Below, piece by piece: positions 24,613 to 37,178 of a stretch of DNA of 64,000 nucleotides. Below the pieces are notes generated by a model. It saw nothing but the letters and a program-made list of their open reading frames with translations. It searched no databases and was not told the origin of the DNA. The position numbers and the translations under genes were made by a program. The stretch's first letter is position 1; each line of letters begins with the position of its first letter. Origin of the DNA: Gnetum montanum (taxonomy: Eukaryota > Streptophyta > Gnetopsida > Gnetales > Gnetaceae); NCBI GenBank assembly GCA_015680685.1, contig MNCI01028834.1, positions 624,007-688,006 on the forward strand. Direction: 5' to 3'.

Positions 24613-24857
24613 CTTTATCCACCAAATTCATGTCATTAGAGGTCATGCTATCCAAGTTTGAAGAGTCACACCATGGTGTTCAATTTTGTGTGATGATCAT
24701 CCTAATTTTTGTAATGTGTTGATCTATACACTTAAGCACTCAGTTTTATCAAGTTAATCTATTTTGTCTTGTTTTGTTAAGAGTCAATCAATAATTCCAT
24801 ACCTTACAAATTTTATAAAGGAACTCAAGGATGTATTTTCATGTATTCATGGGGGTA
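24613..24857 (+). other. Copy A 3' untranslated segment with polypurine tract
   Basis: Aligns with copy C 36033-36256 and copy B about 14040-13914. It ends in CATGGGGGTA at 24848-24857, the polypurine tract abutting the LTR. Confidence 0.75.
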
Positions 24858-25742
24858 TGATGAATCGTAGCTTGGTTGCATTGGCAAGGTCTCATCAATG
24901 CATGCAATGATGCATTGATGAGGCTCCATCAATAAAGGGTTCATTTTTTTGATTATAAATATGCACTCACTAGCTGTATTTATGGCAATGAGATTTTAGT
25001 AGTAGTTGAACTCTTGCAACTTTTACATTTAAAAGTTAGAATATTTCTCTTGAGTACTCACAATAGGAGTAATTGAGTATACAGATCTTTATTAGAGCAT
25101 TTTTGTACTTGAGCATGACATTGTGTGTGGCAATAAAGATGAGCTTTCTAATAAACCGTGTAGCATTTTGGATAAATTAAATATTTTATTTATGCATTTA
25201 ATGTTTTCAATTAGTTATTCAATATTTTCTAGTAATCAAGCTAATTAATATAATTAAGAAAGACAAGCTAGATAAATTAAATACACAAGTATGATTACTT
25301 CGAGCATAACCTTTATTTGCTTGGGAGTCCCAGTAGCATTAGTGCTTGGTGCATCCAATAGTGTAGTGCTTGGTAACCCAATAGTGGATACATGGGTTTA
25401 GGACTTGTGTAGAAAGTGGAAACATATGCTTATTTTAGGATTAGTTAAAGACTAGTTAGTCAGTTAATATAAATTAGTTATTAAATTACTCTATCTCTCT
25501 TTCTTCAAGCATCCAAAAACATTAAACATAAAATGATAAAAATAATATGCCTTGATTACTCTTAACCATACCATTATGCTTCATATGTGTAATTAGGAAG
25601 ACATTGAAGGACCTTAGGGTAAGGTTCACTTCCTAGAAGACTAGTGCACCAGAAACTATAAAGTCCATGGAATTTGACTAGATCATGCATGAATGCTTTG
25701 TGATTCGTATGGTTGGGTGTATGGGTAACCTGCGACTCATCA
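24858..25742 (+). repeat. Copy A 3' LTR (also abuts copy C)
   Basis: 885 bp, TGATGAATCG...GACTCATCA. U3 has a perfect 11-bp inverted repeat (24893-24903 and 24910-24920, CATCAATGCAT with a 6-base loop), ATGAGGCTCCATCAA and TATAAAT at 24954-24960. The 3' half matches copy B LTRs (ACTTGAGCA, CTTTATTAGAGCA). Copy C gag begins right after it without PBS. Confidence 0.88.
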
Positions 25743-25769
25743 ATAGTAGAGGATATCATAGAGACTAGG

Positions 25770-27240
25770 ATCGTGACTATGATGAGCCTTTACTCGCCAC
25801 CTGAAGCATGCTAAACATTGCAGAGGTAATGAAAATTCGTACAAGGCACATAAAGGATAGCTAGATCAAGAGGCTAGACATGAATAATATTCCCAAGTTT
25901 TAAGGGGGATATAACTCAGATCCATAGAACCATATTTAGGATTTTCATGATGAATGTGTCTTGAAAAATATAGAAAATGATTGGAAAAAATTTAAGTTGT
26001 TTCCTAGGAAACTTATCAAAGAAGCAAAAATCTAGTATTGGTCCTTGGAGCCAAAATCAATTCATAGATAAAGTACAATGCTTGAATTATTCAACAACAA
26101 GTATCAAATGTACTCTCAGATGTCCAATCTAAGAAGGTAGATCCAAGGTTGTAAGAAAGGAACACATGAGTCCTTAGATGCCATCATGGAAAAATATTAT
26201 TCCCTATTACACCAATGCCCTAGCCACAGCTACTCTAAGAAAGAACAACTTTGCCACATCATAGATGGGATTCTCTCTAAAACAAGGAGAACTCTTGGGA
26301 TCTATGCCCAAGGATGAATATCTAAGTTAAGAGTCCATCAGATCCAAAGGCTAATCAAGTAGGTAGTAAAAGAAGAAAAATAGTTGAGAAAACATTAAAG
26401 TGCAGAAGAATAAAATTAAAATCCTTCCATTTCCAAGAGGGAGATCCAATTTTGTGACAATGAGGAGGATTCATCACTTGATGAGGTGGTGAACTAGAAA
26501 GCCTTGCTGATTCAAAAATTTACTTCTAAAATTTCAACTAAGGTGGATTATTTATGGGATTCTATTGATAGAAAATTTCAAGCTTTCCTAAAAATTGTTA
26601 AAGAGTCCAAAGAACAAGGTAGTAATCATGACCATAGGAAGCAAAGGGAATTTGAACATGCTAATCAAAGAGGTAAGGGTGAGATTTATACAATAGAGGA
26701 AGTTACAAAAACTAAATTAGATGATGATGATGGATGTGACATCTACCAATATGAACATCCTAAGGGATGTTGCCCCATCACATCACACTTATAGGAGTCT
26801 AGGATGTATCCTTTGAATCCACAACTAGCAAAAAGACAAACATCCAGAAAATTACCTTATCCTCAAGGCAATCCCAAATAGTTCCATTAGCAACAACAAT
26901 ATTATCCAAGTGGAACTCTACCACAACCATATGAGAAATATCAATAGTGACACAAACCATAGTCATGGGAGATGCCACCACCAAGGTAGCAATACCCTTA
27001 TAGATAACTAGATCCATATGTGTATTACATTCAATAACCCCTATCGCCACATGTCTCTTCTAGTTATGTTTCTCCTATCCAAGATCACTACTACCCTCCT
27101 ATATAATATGGAGCTCATTATTCACATTCTAGGAGGGATACCACATTCTATCTTCATCCTCCTCCTATTCTTGCACCTGTTCCACCATCCTCAACATAGC
27201 TACCACTTTCTCTATCCATGTAGGATGAACTCCTAGCCCA
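25770..27240 (+). pseudogene. Copy C gag
   Basis: N-terminal domain missing. Core starts near 25888 (DMNNIP), followed by RLIKQ-type helices, the open block 26504-26794 (KFTSKISTKVDYLWDSID, then EHPKGCCP). The Cys/His cluster appears to be CX2CX3HX3C with one Cys changed to Tyr, tighter than the usual CX2CX4HX4C knuckle. The Tyr/Gln/Pro-rich tail ends near 27240. Confidence 0.8.
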
Positions 27241-27329
27241 ACCACAGTAATGCAATGCTACCAAAGTCATCGATCTATAATTGGTTCATCAATTGAGTGG
27301 TTTGGAACCTCATACTTGTAAAACACCAT

Positions 27330-28000
27330 TCTTTCAACCCAAAAACCCTACTAAGCCCTCATATATTGAGATAGTTGGTCATCCTACTCTTATCTCATTC
27401 TTTGCAAACCATTTCATTAGGAACCCTTCAGACCAAATGTTGCCCAAAATCCATACTGTAATGCTCACTCATGTTGTATCTAATTGGATATGGGTTGGCC
27501 ACCTTCCCAAGAAATTAGCTAATCTTGGAAGTCTTCTTATCTATTTACAAATTGCTAGGAATGAATCATGTAAACCTCTTCTTGATTTAAGTTCTAGTGT
27601 TAACTTAATTTCTCATGAGATGTACACTACTTAGAACCTACCACCTCTAAAAAAGAGAAAAATCTTATTAGAATTGGTAAATAAATCCATTATTTTCCCT
27701 TTGAAACTAGTATAAGACATTATGATCATTGTTTGTGGGTGATCTTATGCTGTTAATTTCTTAGTAATCAAGCTTGAGAACTATAAGGGGAACTTCCCAA
27801 TCATTATGGAAAGGGCATGGCTAAGCACTATTGATGCAAGAATCAGCATCAAAGATCTATCCTTGAAAATATCTAAGGAAAATACATTTGGAAAGATTGA
27901 GAAGAAGCAAGTTCCATGCATCGCATATAGTGGTATAGGGTGCAATTGCATGTGGAAACTCTAGTTCATGAAACAAGCATCTATTTTTGCATGCAGGTAG
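27330..28000 (+). pseudogene. Copy C protease
   Basis: Open from 27281 to 27634: IHTVMLTHVVSNWIWVGHLP, then LLDLSSSVNLISHEMY. The catalytic Asp is present but the DSG triad is DLS. Second half 27700-27930 has FPIIMERAWLSTIDARI. Continues to the RT linker. Confidence 0.82.
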
Positions 28001-28039
28001 TGTGCACATGAAGTAGATATTCAAAGGTTTCTATACAAA

Positions 28040-29295
28040 ATAGCCTCCAAACAAGAGGACATTCAACAGTTGATTGTTGATCCTAAAAGTAGCATAATGT
28101 GCATGGAACTTATTGAGAGCTTGACATGCACTTATGTCATAGGCATTGATGAACTAGAGTTAGTTCATTAGTAACTCTCTAATAATGAAAACAATGATGC
28201 CAATTAGGAAGAGTTGGAGATCCTTGAGAATTTCAAACAAGAGCCCCTAGAGTTGAAAGCTCTACCTATCAGCCTGAAATATGCATTCCTGAAAAATGAC
28301 AAGCCAGTCATACTTAATGCCAAACTTACTCCCAAGGAAAAGGAAAAATTATTGAACGTGGTCAACAAATGCTAACAATATTTTCTTGGTCATATCTTAA
28401 ACTTACTAGATTTTATCCACAAATATGCCAACATCGCATTTATATTAATCCATCCATGAAGCTAAGGAGGCAACCACAACAATAGTTGAACCCAAAATTA
28501 AAGTAAATGATCAAAGAGGGGATTCAACAACTTCTTAAGGTAGGGTTCATCTATCCCATTGCAGATAGGAAATGGGTTAGTTCACTTGTGATAGTACTAA
28601 AGAAAGGTGAAAAATGATAGATTTGTATCTACTTCAGGTTGTTAAACAAGGAAATATTCAAAGATCATTTTTCATTGTCATTCTTTGATTAGGTGTTGAA
28701 CACCATGCTATTATAGTTTTTAGGATGGTTATAGTGGACATAACCAAATCTAGATTTCACCAGAAGAATAAGCCAAAATAACATTCATGAGTCCCTAGGG
28801 AACCATTGCATATCAAAAGATGCCTTTTGGTCTATGTAATGCTCCTAATACTTTTCAATGTTTAGTCTTAAGTATCTTTCAATAGCAAATCAATAGCCAA
28901 TGGCTTGTTCACTTATGGTGCTACATTCGAGCAAGCCTTGGACTACTTGGAGCAAGTATTCAAAATATGTGTGAAAAAAAAGCTATGGCTCAATTGGAAA
29001 AAGAGCCATCTCATGGTCTAAGAAGGCATTGTATTGGGGCATAGAATTTCATAGGAAGGGATTGATGTGGACCTTGAAAAAATAAGGATCATCTAAGAAA
29101 TCATTCATCAACTAGAAATTGTTAAATATATTTAGTCATTTCTTGGACACATTGTCTACTACAGATGATTCATAGAAAATTTCTCTAAGATCACAAAATC
29201 ATTGGTTGAGCTAACGAAGAAAGATACTTCATTCATCTAGACTAAGGAATGTAAAAGGGCATTTTGAAGCCTTAACTAGAAGCTTGTAGAAACTC
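28040..29295 (+). pseudogene. Copy C reverse transcriptase
   Basis: Linker ELEILENFKQEP near 28210, PKLTRFYPQICQH-type N block near 28400, GFIYPIADRKWVS near 28545, then MPFGLCNAP-like block near 28830. The segment that should hold the catalytic FMDD is deleted around 28888-28905 (reads straight into SLMVLHS/FTYGATFEQ). The C-terminal thumb/connection FLGHIVYYR and FIENFSKITKSLVELTKKD is at about 29145-29220. Confidence 0.85.
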
Positions 29296-29765
29296 TAATT
29301 CTATGAGCACTTTACTAGTCTAGACCATTTCATATCGTGATAGATGCATCAAATTATGCCTTGGGAGCTGTACCTACATAGTTGAAGGATAAGAAAGATC
29401 TATATTACATCCATTGCACAAGTCAAAGCATTGTGGATGCATAATTGAATTATACCAAAATAGAGAAGGAACTAGTGGTGGTGGTGTATGCTCTAGAAAA
29501 GTTCAAGAATTATGTGTTTGGATATAAAGTGTTTGTGAACATTGATCATAGTCCCATCTACTTCCTCATGAAAAATCCAATGGTGAGACCCCATGTCATA
29601 TGGTGGTTAGTGATCTTGCATGAATTTGATCTCATAATGGTAGATCAAAAAGGGACTGAGAATGTGGTCACTGACACTTGTCTTGGTTACGATAGGATGC
29701 TAAAGAGGAGGAGAGACGACTTTCTAACCAATTTCTTAATGAACTTCTCTTTACTGATGCAATAA
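29296..29765 (+). pseudogene. Copy C RNase H
   Basis: FHIVIDASNYALGAV near 29325-29370 carries the first catalytic Asp. The open frame 29445-29765 holds KELVVVVYALEKFKNYVFG, DHSPIYFLM, LMVDQKGTENVV. The best-preserved RNase H block of family I here. Confidence 0.87.
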
Positions 29766-31000
29766 ATAAACAAGTGCCCGTAGAACCAAAATGGTATGAT
29801 GACATCCTTACGTATCTTCTCACTTAGAAGATGCCACAAGATCTAGACTATAGGAAGAAATAATAGTTTCTTCATTAGGCTAAACAATTTATGGAAATCA
29901 ACAAACACCTTTACAAGGTGTGTGCTAATGGCCTTGTTCATTGGTGTGTACTTGATGCTAATCAACTACATGTTCTCTAGGATGCTTATTAAGATCCTTG
30001 TGGAGGCCACTATGTAGGGAGATGCATAGCCATAAAAATATTGATGGAAGGATACAATTGGCCCACAATCTTTACATATTCTCACTAGTTTGTCTAATCT
30101 TATGAACATTGCCAATAAGATGGTGGGATGGACACAAAAATGGAGGATCCTTAATATTGGATTCAACCACTAGAATCCTTCGACATATGGGACATCAACT
30201 TTATAGATCCCATCACATCCATGTTTAATGTAAAGACATATATAATTATCTTCATTAATTACTACATAAAATGGGTAGAAGTAGTAGGTGTCATTGACCA
30301 TACATCATCCACTACTATGTAGTTTGTACAACAAAATTTTGTGAATATGTTTGGGGTGCCACATGCATTGGCATCTAACAATGGAACCCATTTTACAAGT
30401 GCTACATTTCACAAACTCATGCAATGCTTGGAAGTTGAACATAAACTAACAACACCCTATTAACCCCAAGCCAATGGTTAGGTAGAGGTTACTAACAAGG
30501 AGCTCACAAAGATTCTAGTAAGAACTATTAGCAAATATAGGAAAGATTGGAGCACCAAACTTAGCAATGCCCTTTGGGCCTATTGCTCAACATAGAAACT
30601 CCCTAGTAGCTACTCTTCCTATGAGTTTGTGTATGAAAAACTTCCAAATCTTCGAATTCAATTCGAGCTCTGTACACTCTTAATAGCCTTTGACCTAGAT
30701 CTTGACCTAAGTTTGGCAGAGAAAGAAAGATTAATCAACCTAAATGTGCTAGACAAAAATTGATTGGTAGCCCTATTCTTGAATGAAGTGCACATGACAT
30801 TCGACAATAATGACATGACCTAGAAATCAAAAGGATCAAACTTCAATTGAGAGATAAGGTTCTCTACTGGAACCCCACACATGTACCTCAATGAACTAAA
30901 TTCCAAACATTATAAAAAGGGCCTTATATAATTGATGAAATCCTCTAGGTCCATAATCATATACAAACCTAAAATCCCAAACAAGAATTAGTTGTTTAAC
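29766..31000 (+). pseudogene. Copy C integrase
   Basis: HLYKVCANGLVHW, DPCGGHYVGR (about 29995-30025), EHCQ near 30105, core FDIWDINFID (about 30178-30205), SNNGTHF (about 30374-30394, Asp to Asn as in A), NGxVEVTNKE (about 30470-30500), LSNALWAYCST. The C-terminal tail extends to about 31000. Stops at Gln and Trp sites. Confidence 0.87.
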
Positions 31001-33189
31001 ATCCAATAGATAAAGCCTTTCCATGAGCTGAAGTAAGCCAATGCAACAAATACCTTAATGGATAGACAACCATGCTTAATTTTTTGAATCTCCTCCTTAC
31101 AACTTAGTCATGGAGGAGATGGCCATCCATGCTAATCATATATGTGGCTCCTCAATTTTTTAATTTTTTGTTTTATTCATTTTTATTTTTGCAAATTATT
31201 TATTTTATATCTTTTTGATTTTAGAACCTTTTTCCATTTTACACCATTTTTTATTTTACACCATTGTTAGTACATTTAAATTTTTCTTGAATATTTTACA
31301 CCTTATATATTTTTCTTTGTTTTATTTTAGTATGAGTTTCTAATTCCTATTAATAAAAGTGATTTATGCCAATAGGACATAGTGGTGTTGTAGCTATTAC
31401 TAATGGTGGTTTGTGCTTAATTTTTTGTTTGCTAATATCTGGTTTCTAGTTTTAAATTTTTATACTAATGGATAAGACATGGTTTTTTTAATGGACCTGG
31501 TAGTGAGTCCACATCATCCATCCATCCACAAACTCTATGGTTTTCCTTGTTTTGGAGGTATGATGTCCCTTTCATTAAATAAACTTTTAATAAATTTGTG
31601 ACCTTGGTGTTTTCTAGAATTAGGAAGGATTCAAAGGTTTACATAGGGTGTGACTTCAAGGAGACTCAATACTCTTTGTACTCTTCTACTTACTTGGATC
31701 CATGAGTTTTTTCATGGATTTCTTACTATTCCATGTTAACTAATAATAAGAAGTTGAAGAAGTTCTTACATGGTGTAGTTCCTAACCAAAATAAAAATAA
31801 CAAAAAAATAAAAATAGAAACAAAACAAAACAAAAAGAGAAAAAAATAGTATATGATGGAAATTCAAAGCACATTCCTTAGACAAAGAAATAGGCCACAA
31901 GCATTGGTTATGGAACTAGAAAGACATGTTACCCATGCTTAAAGATCCCCTCTAACTAAGGCCTTCTCTCACTTCCTACTTCTCTTTTCTTCTCTTTAAG
32001 GAATAGAAGTTGTTCTATGAAAGCACTCTTTTATCTTAGGGAAGGATGGATTGGTCTTGGAGTGGTGATGCAAAGTCACTGAATGTGGTTGGTTTTGGTC
32101 TAGACTAAGGATGGATCTTCTTAGGTCATTTAATCAAAAATCCACAAAGGACTTCTTATAACCTCAATTTGGAACTCCATTCCATCTTATCCATCATTCA
32201 TTCATGCTACCCATAACTCACCTCATTGTTAGTGTCCATGTTCTTGTTTGGTGTCTTGGTCTAACATACTTGAATTTTTTGGTAGAATCTTTCAGGTCTT
32301 GGTACTTAATTTTCATCAATCATTAATCACCTATGGGGCCCATAGACTCCTTAGGTTAAGGTTATGCAAGGGCAAACAAGGCATGTGCCTGCTATGGGGA
32401 GGACCGACTTGCATATCTCTTGGTTGGGTTTGTTAAGCACCTTATCCTTAGGTATTATTACAATTAGAATCTTTCATGCATCCATCTTCTACATCTAATT
32501 GTGTGCTCTTTTAAAGAATTTTTTTCAAATCACACATTCTCCATCAAATTTTTGAATTTTCAAGCTTTCAAAGACCCTCTTCAATAATTTCACCATATTT
32601 TTAGCTTTATTGGGACTCCATAGACCCCAAATTCATTCAAAAATTCCTTGTATTTTTTTGAAATATTCAAGTTTGAAAATTTTGTTTATGGGGCCCGATC
32701 AATGAAGCCCATCCATATATGAGGCTCTGTATATATGGCCGCATCGATGTAGCATAAAAATACCATATATATGCATGATCCCCCTTAGAAACTTTCACAT
32801 TTTCTCACAAACACCAAAGGAGGTTTTGCAATTTCTAGAGCTCAGAACCTTCCAAAGCCCATAATTTCCTAATAGTTTCTCCAAATCACTCTATTCTTTA
32901 ACCTTATAGTTGTTGGAGTTAAGCTCTTAGTTGTGGGGGACACTAATGTATCATTTTTTATAGAAAGGTTTTCAACATTTTTCTAACTCCTATAAAGGTT
33001 TAACTAAGAAATCAATATTAAAACACAAAATTACAAAAGTTAAACCTTTCCAATGAGCTCTAATGATACTTATAATAAAAATTAATTAATAAAATAATCA
33101 ATCTACCATGGTCCAACCATAGCCAAGTGGAACTAATTAACAAGATAAGGTATCCAAAATTTTTAAGTTACACATTATACCTACTAATC
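31001..33189 (+). other. Family I pol-ORF3 spacer (copy C)
   Basis: No frame. Same T-rich (31140-31260) and A-rich (31785-31850) tracts as copy A. Contains CATCGATGTAGCAT (32742-32755) followed by a TATATAT run at 32766-32773; the same 14-mer is in this copy's own U3 at 36367-36380. Candidate internal promoter for ORF3. Confidence 0.7.
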
Positions 33190-36032
33190 CATGGATGTGT
33201 TGTGACCATAGATGGCACTAAAAGGCAAACACACATAGGAAGGAGGACCATTTCAACCAAGGAAGAAATGATAAAGAATAGGAAGGGGCCTAGAACAAGC
33301 CCAGGAAGAACCAATTGCAATCCATGTCATGGGACTTCTTAGGGAAGAGGTTGAAGTGGAGTTTATTTATTAGATTCCAAAACAAGTGGTAGTAATAGAA
33401 CATTCCTACTTAGACAAGGCACTAGTTCAACAAAAAAACCTAAAGGTGATCTTGATAGAGGCTTGCCTAACTCAAATCAAATCAAGGGAGGTTCAAAAGA
33501 TAGTGCTCCAAGAGTTAAACTTTGGCTCTACATGACCAACTAAAGACCTCTACTATGTGGCCAATTATCTATTCTAGCAGGGAGTGGTATATGGAAGAGA
33601 TGTTCTTATTTTGAAACAATAGGTAGTCCAGTTCAACACTTAAAATCAAGGGCATTTCAATGTCCTACTTAGTGCAAGCCATTGAAAAGGCACTTAGGTT
33701 GCCTGAAATGAGGATGAATCTCATTGTGATTTTGATGCAGGTAGACCCTAGCATAAAAAATGAATGGATTCAGTGGTGCTTTGGTGTCTATTGTAAGAAG
33801 TATAGTTTTCTCACACTAGTAGAAACAATTAACTGCAAGGTTGCAGACTTTTACCTAAATCCTATGATGAGGCTGAGTAAGATCACTACCTTTTTTTCCT
33901 GTACATGTACCACTCTGAGTGAGAGATTCTCAGTCAACCTTCCATAGTGGATCTATCTAGATATAGAGAAATGTTTCAAGGAGAATAAACATGGAAGGAA
34001 GACACTCCCCTTTCCATGCCTTATTAGAGAACTATGTTGGAGGGGAGGAATAGGTTGCTACACAAACAATGCTATTTGACACACTTCAACCACTAATTGG
34101 ATAGATATGATGAAGGATAAAACACCTACAACAATAATCCAAGAAGAGAGGCAGTAGCCACCAGCTCCACCTACCACTCAAAAAATTATGTCAAATGTCA
34201 CTATAACATCTCAACAGTTGTGCAAGTACCTAGAATGGCTCTTGAGTGAGCAAGAGAAATAAGTAGGCATGAGTGATGTAGATCCATCTATGTACTAGCT
34301 AGAAATGAGTCACCTAAATGAGGTGGCCTGAATAATCAATGTAATGGGGAAAGGTTGATCCATTTTCTCAGCCCAATGAACATAGTTGTCCATGAGGTTG
34401 AATCCTAGTGCTAGAGAGGTAATGATATCCCTCTTAAAATAGTAGAAACTCCTAGAGATTTTTTGGAATGTCATGACCTTCTTAGTATACTTGGAAAAAG
34501 GAAAGGGGGCAACATTACTAGTGATGCAACAATAGGGGCAAGAAATAGTAGCTAAGATGGTTGCTGATAGAATCACAAAAACCCTCAATGCATCTATGAG
34601 TTATATACCAAATGTCACTACACTTAAAGATGTGTAGATTTCTGTAGGAATCATAAGTAGTGAATTAAGTGCAAGATAGCATGAAAAACTACTAGACTCA
34701 CTAGTAGGAATTGAGCAACTACTGTAGATGTCCTTGACCTTCTAGATAATATCACTACAACCTAGTCGAAGCTAATATAGGCAATGGGAAAAAATATTAT
34801 ATTAGAGGGGAAACTCAAAACAACCAAGGGCTATGGAGGTTGTTAAATTGAGAGCCTAGATTTCCAACCCTACATTCCTCAACTTAACATTGACAAGAGA
34901 TGAAGCTCTTGAATAGCTTTACACTAGGCTAAAAGGGGTTGAGAATGCAATAAAGATGATGGTGTTCTACAAATCCTTGGTGGAGGTCACCCAACATAAA
35001 ATTCAAAAGGCCTTAGATTTAACCTACCAGGAGAATGTACATGTGACTATAGAAAACCATTACCTACAAAATGTTGATGCACATAAATAATAGTTGACTA
35101 ATTTTATCCATTAATAATAGGAGCAACTAGCTAGAGCAAACACAAAGTTAAGGAGATTGATAGCTAAAAATATAAACCTCTCCATGAATAAGGTCTATGC
35201 TCCTTGCTAAAAGATTACAATAGAGGGTAGCTACCTAGAAATCAGAGGCTCTCAAATTTGAGAGAGTCAAGGATAACTACAAAGACTAGGTTAGCCTATA
35301 GAAAGAAGTAAATGAGAAATATATTCAAGTGATGAAGAAAAAGATAAACAAGACCCTTTAGTAACTCCAAGAAGAACATGAATTATGGCAGCCCATAATT
35401 GATGGGATTAATTAGTAAAATAAAGCAAAAATTTTCTTGAAGGAGTTACAAATAGAGAAAATGATTAAATATATGGAGCTTGCCAATCTCTAGTATGCAA
35501 ACCTAGCTATGTTGGCTATTGGATGGCCATAGTTAGAATTGGAAAAACAAGTAACTAGCTCGTACTTGTTGTATAAGGCTAAGTTCAAGCATCACAAGGA
35601 TACTAAGCAAAAGCTTATGGAGGAAAATGCTAAACTTGAGGTTTTTAAGGGTAAATATACTAATCAAAGATTCACTACTAAGAGATTGGTCAAAATAATG
35701 AATGACTACCATGAGTTGTTAAACATAGTTAAGGCATTCAATGTCAAATGAAAACAATTTGCTACCTAGTTTGTTAATTTCAAGGAGCTATTTCTAGTAA
35801 TGTCTTTTTGTGGAATATTCCCATTCTAGTCCACATTAGCGATGCTATGTGGACCTTGGATGAATCTAGAATTAAGGAGAAGAAGATAAAGGCATTAATG
35901 AATGACTTTTTCCTTTGATCAGAGGTAGCAGCTACAATAGGATACCCACAACTACCTCAAGCACCATGCATGTCTGAAGCTGGCAAAGGTCCTTTGGAAC
36001 CTCAGGAACATCCACCACCTAGGACCATTTGA
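33190..36032 (+). pseudogene. Copy C ORF3: unknown N-terminal domain plus long coiled coil
   Basis: About 2.84 kb, enough for roughly 940 residues, split by stops and shifts. N-terminal third: basic RRTISTKEEM, then a conserved block at 33660-33947 (VDPSIKNEWIQWC, LNPMMRLSKIT) and TLPFPCL near 34003. The latter recalls domains annotated as putative plant transposon protein; this is a by-eye resemblance only. C-terminal half: Glu/Lys heptads including 35539-35751 (QKLMEENAKLEVFKGK), predicted coiled coil. It ends EPQEHPPPR. Copies A and C keep the same order and end, so it was a real product of the family; it has no Env hallmarks such as a signal peptide or clear transmembrane segment in the readable parts. 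Confidence 0.65.
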
Positions 36033-36256
36033 TCTTTCTAACCATCTTCATGCTATCAAAGGATGTGCTATTCAGTTTAAGTAGTTATGTTATGATGTTC
36101 AATTTTGTGTCATGAACACCAAAAATTTTTGTATTGATGTCAATCTATACACTCAAGCACTCAGTTTTGTTATGTCAAAGAGTTAGTCAATAATTCCATA
36201 CCTTTTCTATTTTATAAAGGAACTTGAGAACAAGTTTTCATTCATTCGTGGGGGTA

Positions 36257-37178
36257 TGATGAAGCATCAAAGTGTTGTGTTGATGGACCCCCGTCAATGT
36301 GGCCTAATTGACAGATCCTCATCAACATGGTCTCATTAATGTGGTGTTGCACAATTGATGGTTTGACATCGATGTAGCATTTGATGCATTTATTTGATCC
36401 TATTGATGAAACTACCCAATAGAGTCTATAAATACATCCTCACCTACCAAGCTTATGGAATTTCTTATTATAGTTGTAGTAGATCTCTTGTAGTTTTATC
36501 ATTTGAAAGTTAGAGTATTTTTCTAAGTGCTCATAATAGGAGTTGGAAAGTGTACAAATCTTTATTCGAGCATTGATGTACTTGAGCACACCATTGTGTG
36601 GCAATAAATATGAGCCTTTTGATCAAAACTTGCAGTACTTGTAATAGATTAATGTTTTATTTCTACATTTACTAGTTTCATTAATTTAGTGATTAATTAA
36701 GATAAGTAAGAATTTAATTACTTAACTAATTAATCTAAATAGATTAAATACATAAGTATGACCACTTAGAGCATAACATATAGCACTTAATAATCCTAGT
36801 AGCGCTTAATGCTTGGTAACCTAATAGTGTTGTATGTGTTCAAGATGTGTACAAAAAGTGGGATTGAATGCTTATGTTAGGATAGTCAATTATTAATTAT
36901 CAATTACATTAGTTAAATTGGTTAATAAATTGAGTTTCAACTTGTTATTAATCGTAGATGAATAAAATATAAAATAATAAAAATCATGTGTCCCAATTAC
37001 ACTTAATCATACAACTAAGCTTCAGAAGTGTAGTGGGGAAGACAATGATCATCATGGTTAGATTTCACCTTCTAAAACTACTGTACATAAGAACTTAAGG
37101 TTTGTGGAATTTGACTAGATTACTCATGAAGGCTTGTAGCTTATATGGTTGGGTGTAGGGTATACTAATTGCTCATTA
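36257..37178 (+). repeat. Copy C 3' LTR
   Basis: 922 bp, starts TGATGAAGCA after GTGGGGGTA and ends GCTCATTA (canonical CTCATCA with one change). TATAAATA at 36427-36434. The U3 carries many CATCAATG/CATTGATG-type words. Confidence 0.85.

Larger units (their letters stand above)
1..25742 (+). mobile_element. Family I Ty3/gypsy retrotransposon, copy A (interrupted, 5' LTR outside window)
   Basis: Order on the plus strand is gag (51-2290), protease (2380-3021), RT/RNaseH/integrase (6790-9740), spacer, ORF3 (11860-13107 and 23003-24612), polypurine tract and 3' LTR (24858-25742). Two later insertions split it: a family L element at 3022-6668 and copy B at 13108-23002. Removing both leaves an internal region of about 11.3 kb, close to the 10.5 kb of 5'-truncated copy C. 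The tRNA-Asp-type PBS seen in B and E, the RT wording and the extra ORF after integrase resemble the Athila lineage; that lineage call is inference. All frames contain stops, so the copy is dead. Confidence 0.9.
25743..37178 (+). mobile_element. Family I retrotransposon, copy C (5' LTR, PBS and gag start missing)
   Basis: gag to 3' LTR in full order and without later insertions, so it is the reference for this family in the window. The 5' end joins copy A's 3' LTR directly at a point equal to about position 800 of copy A. The 3' LTR is 36257-37178. All frames decayed. Confidence 0.9.
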
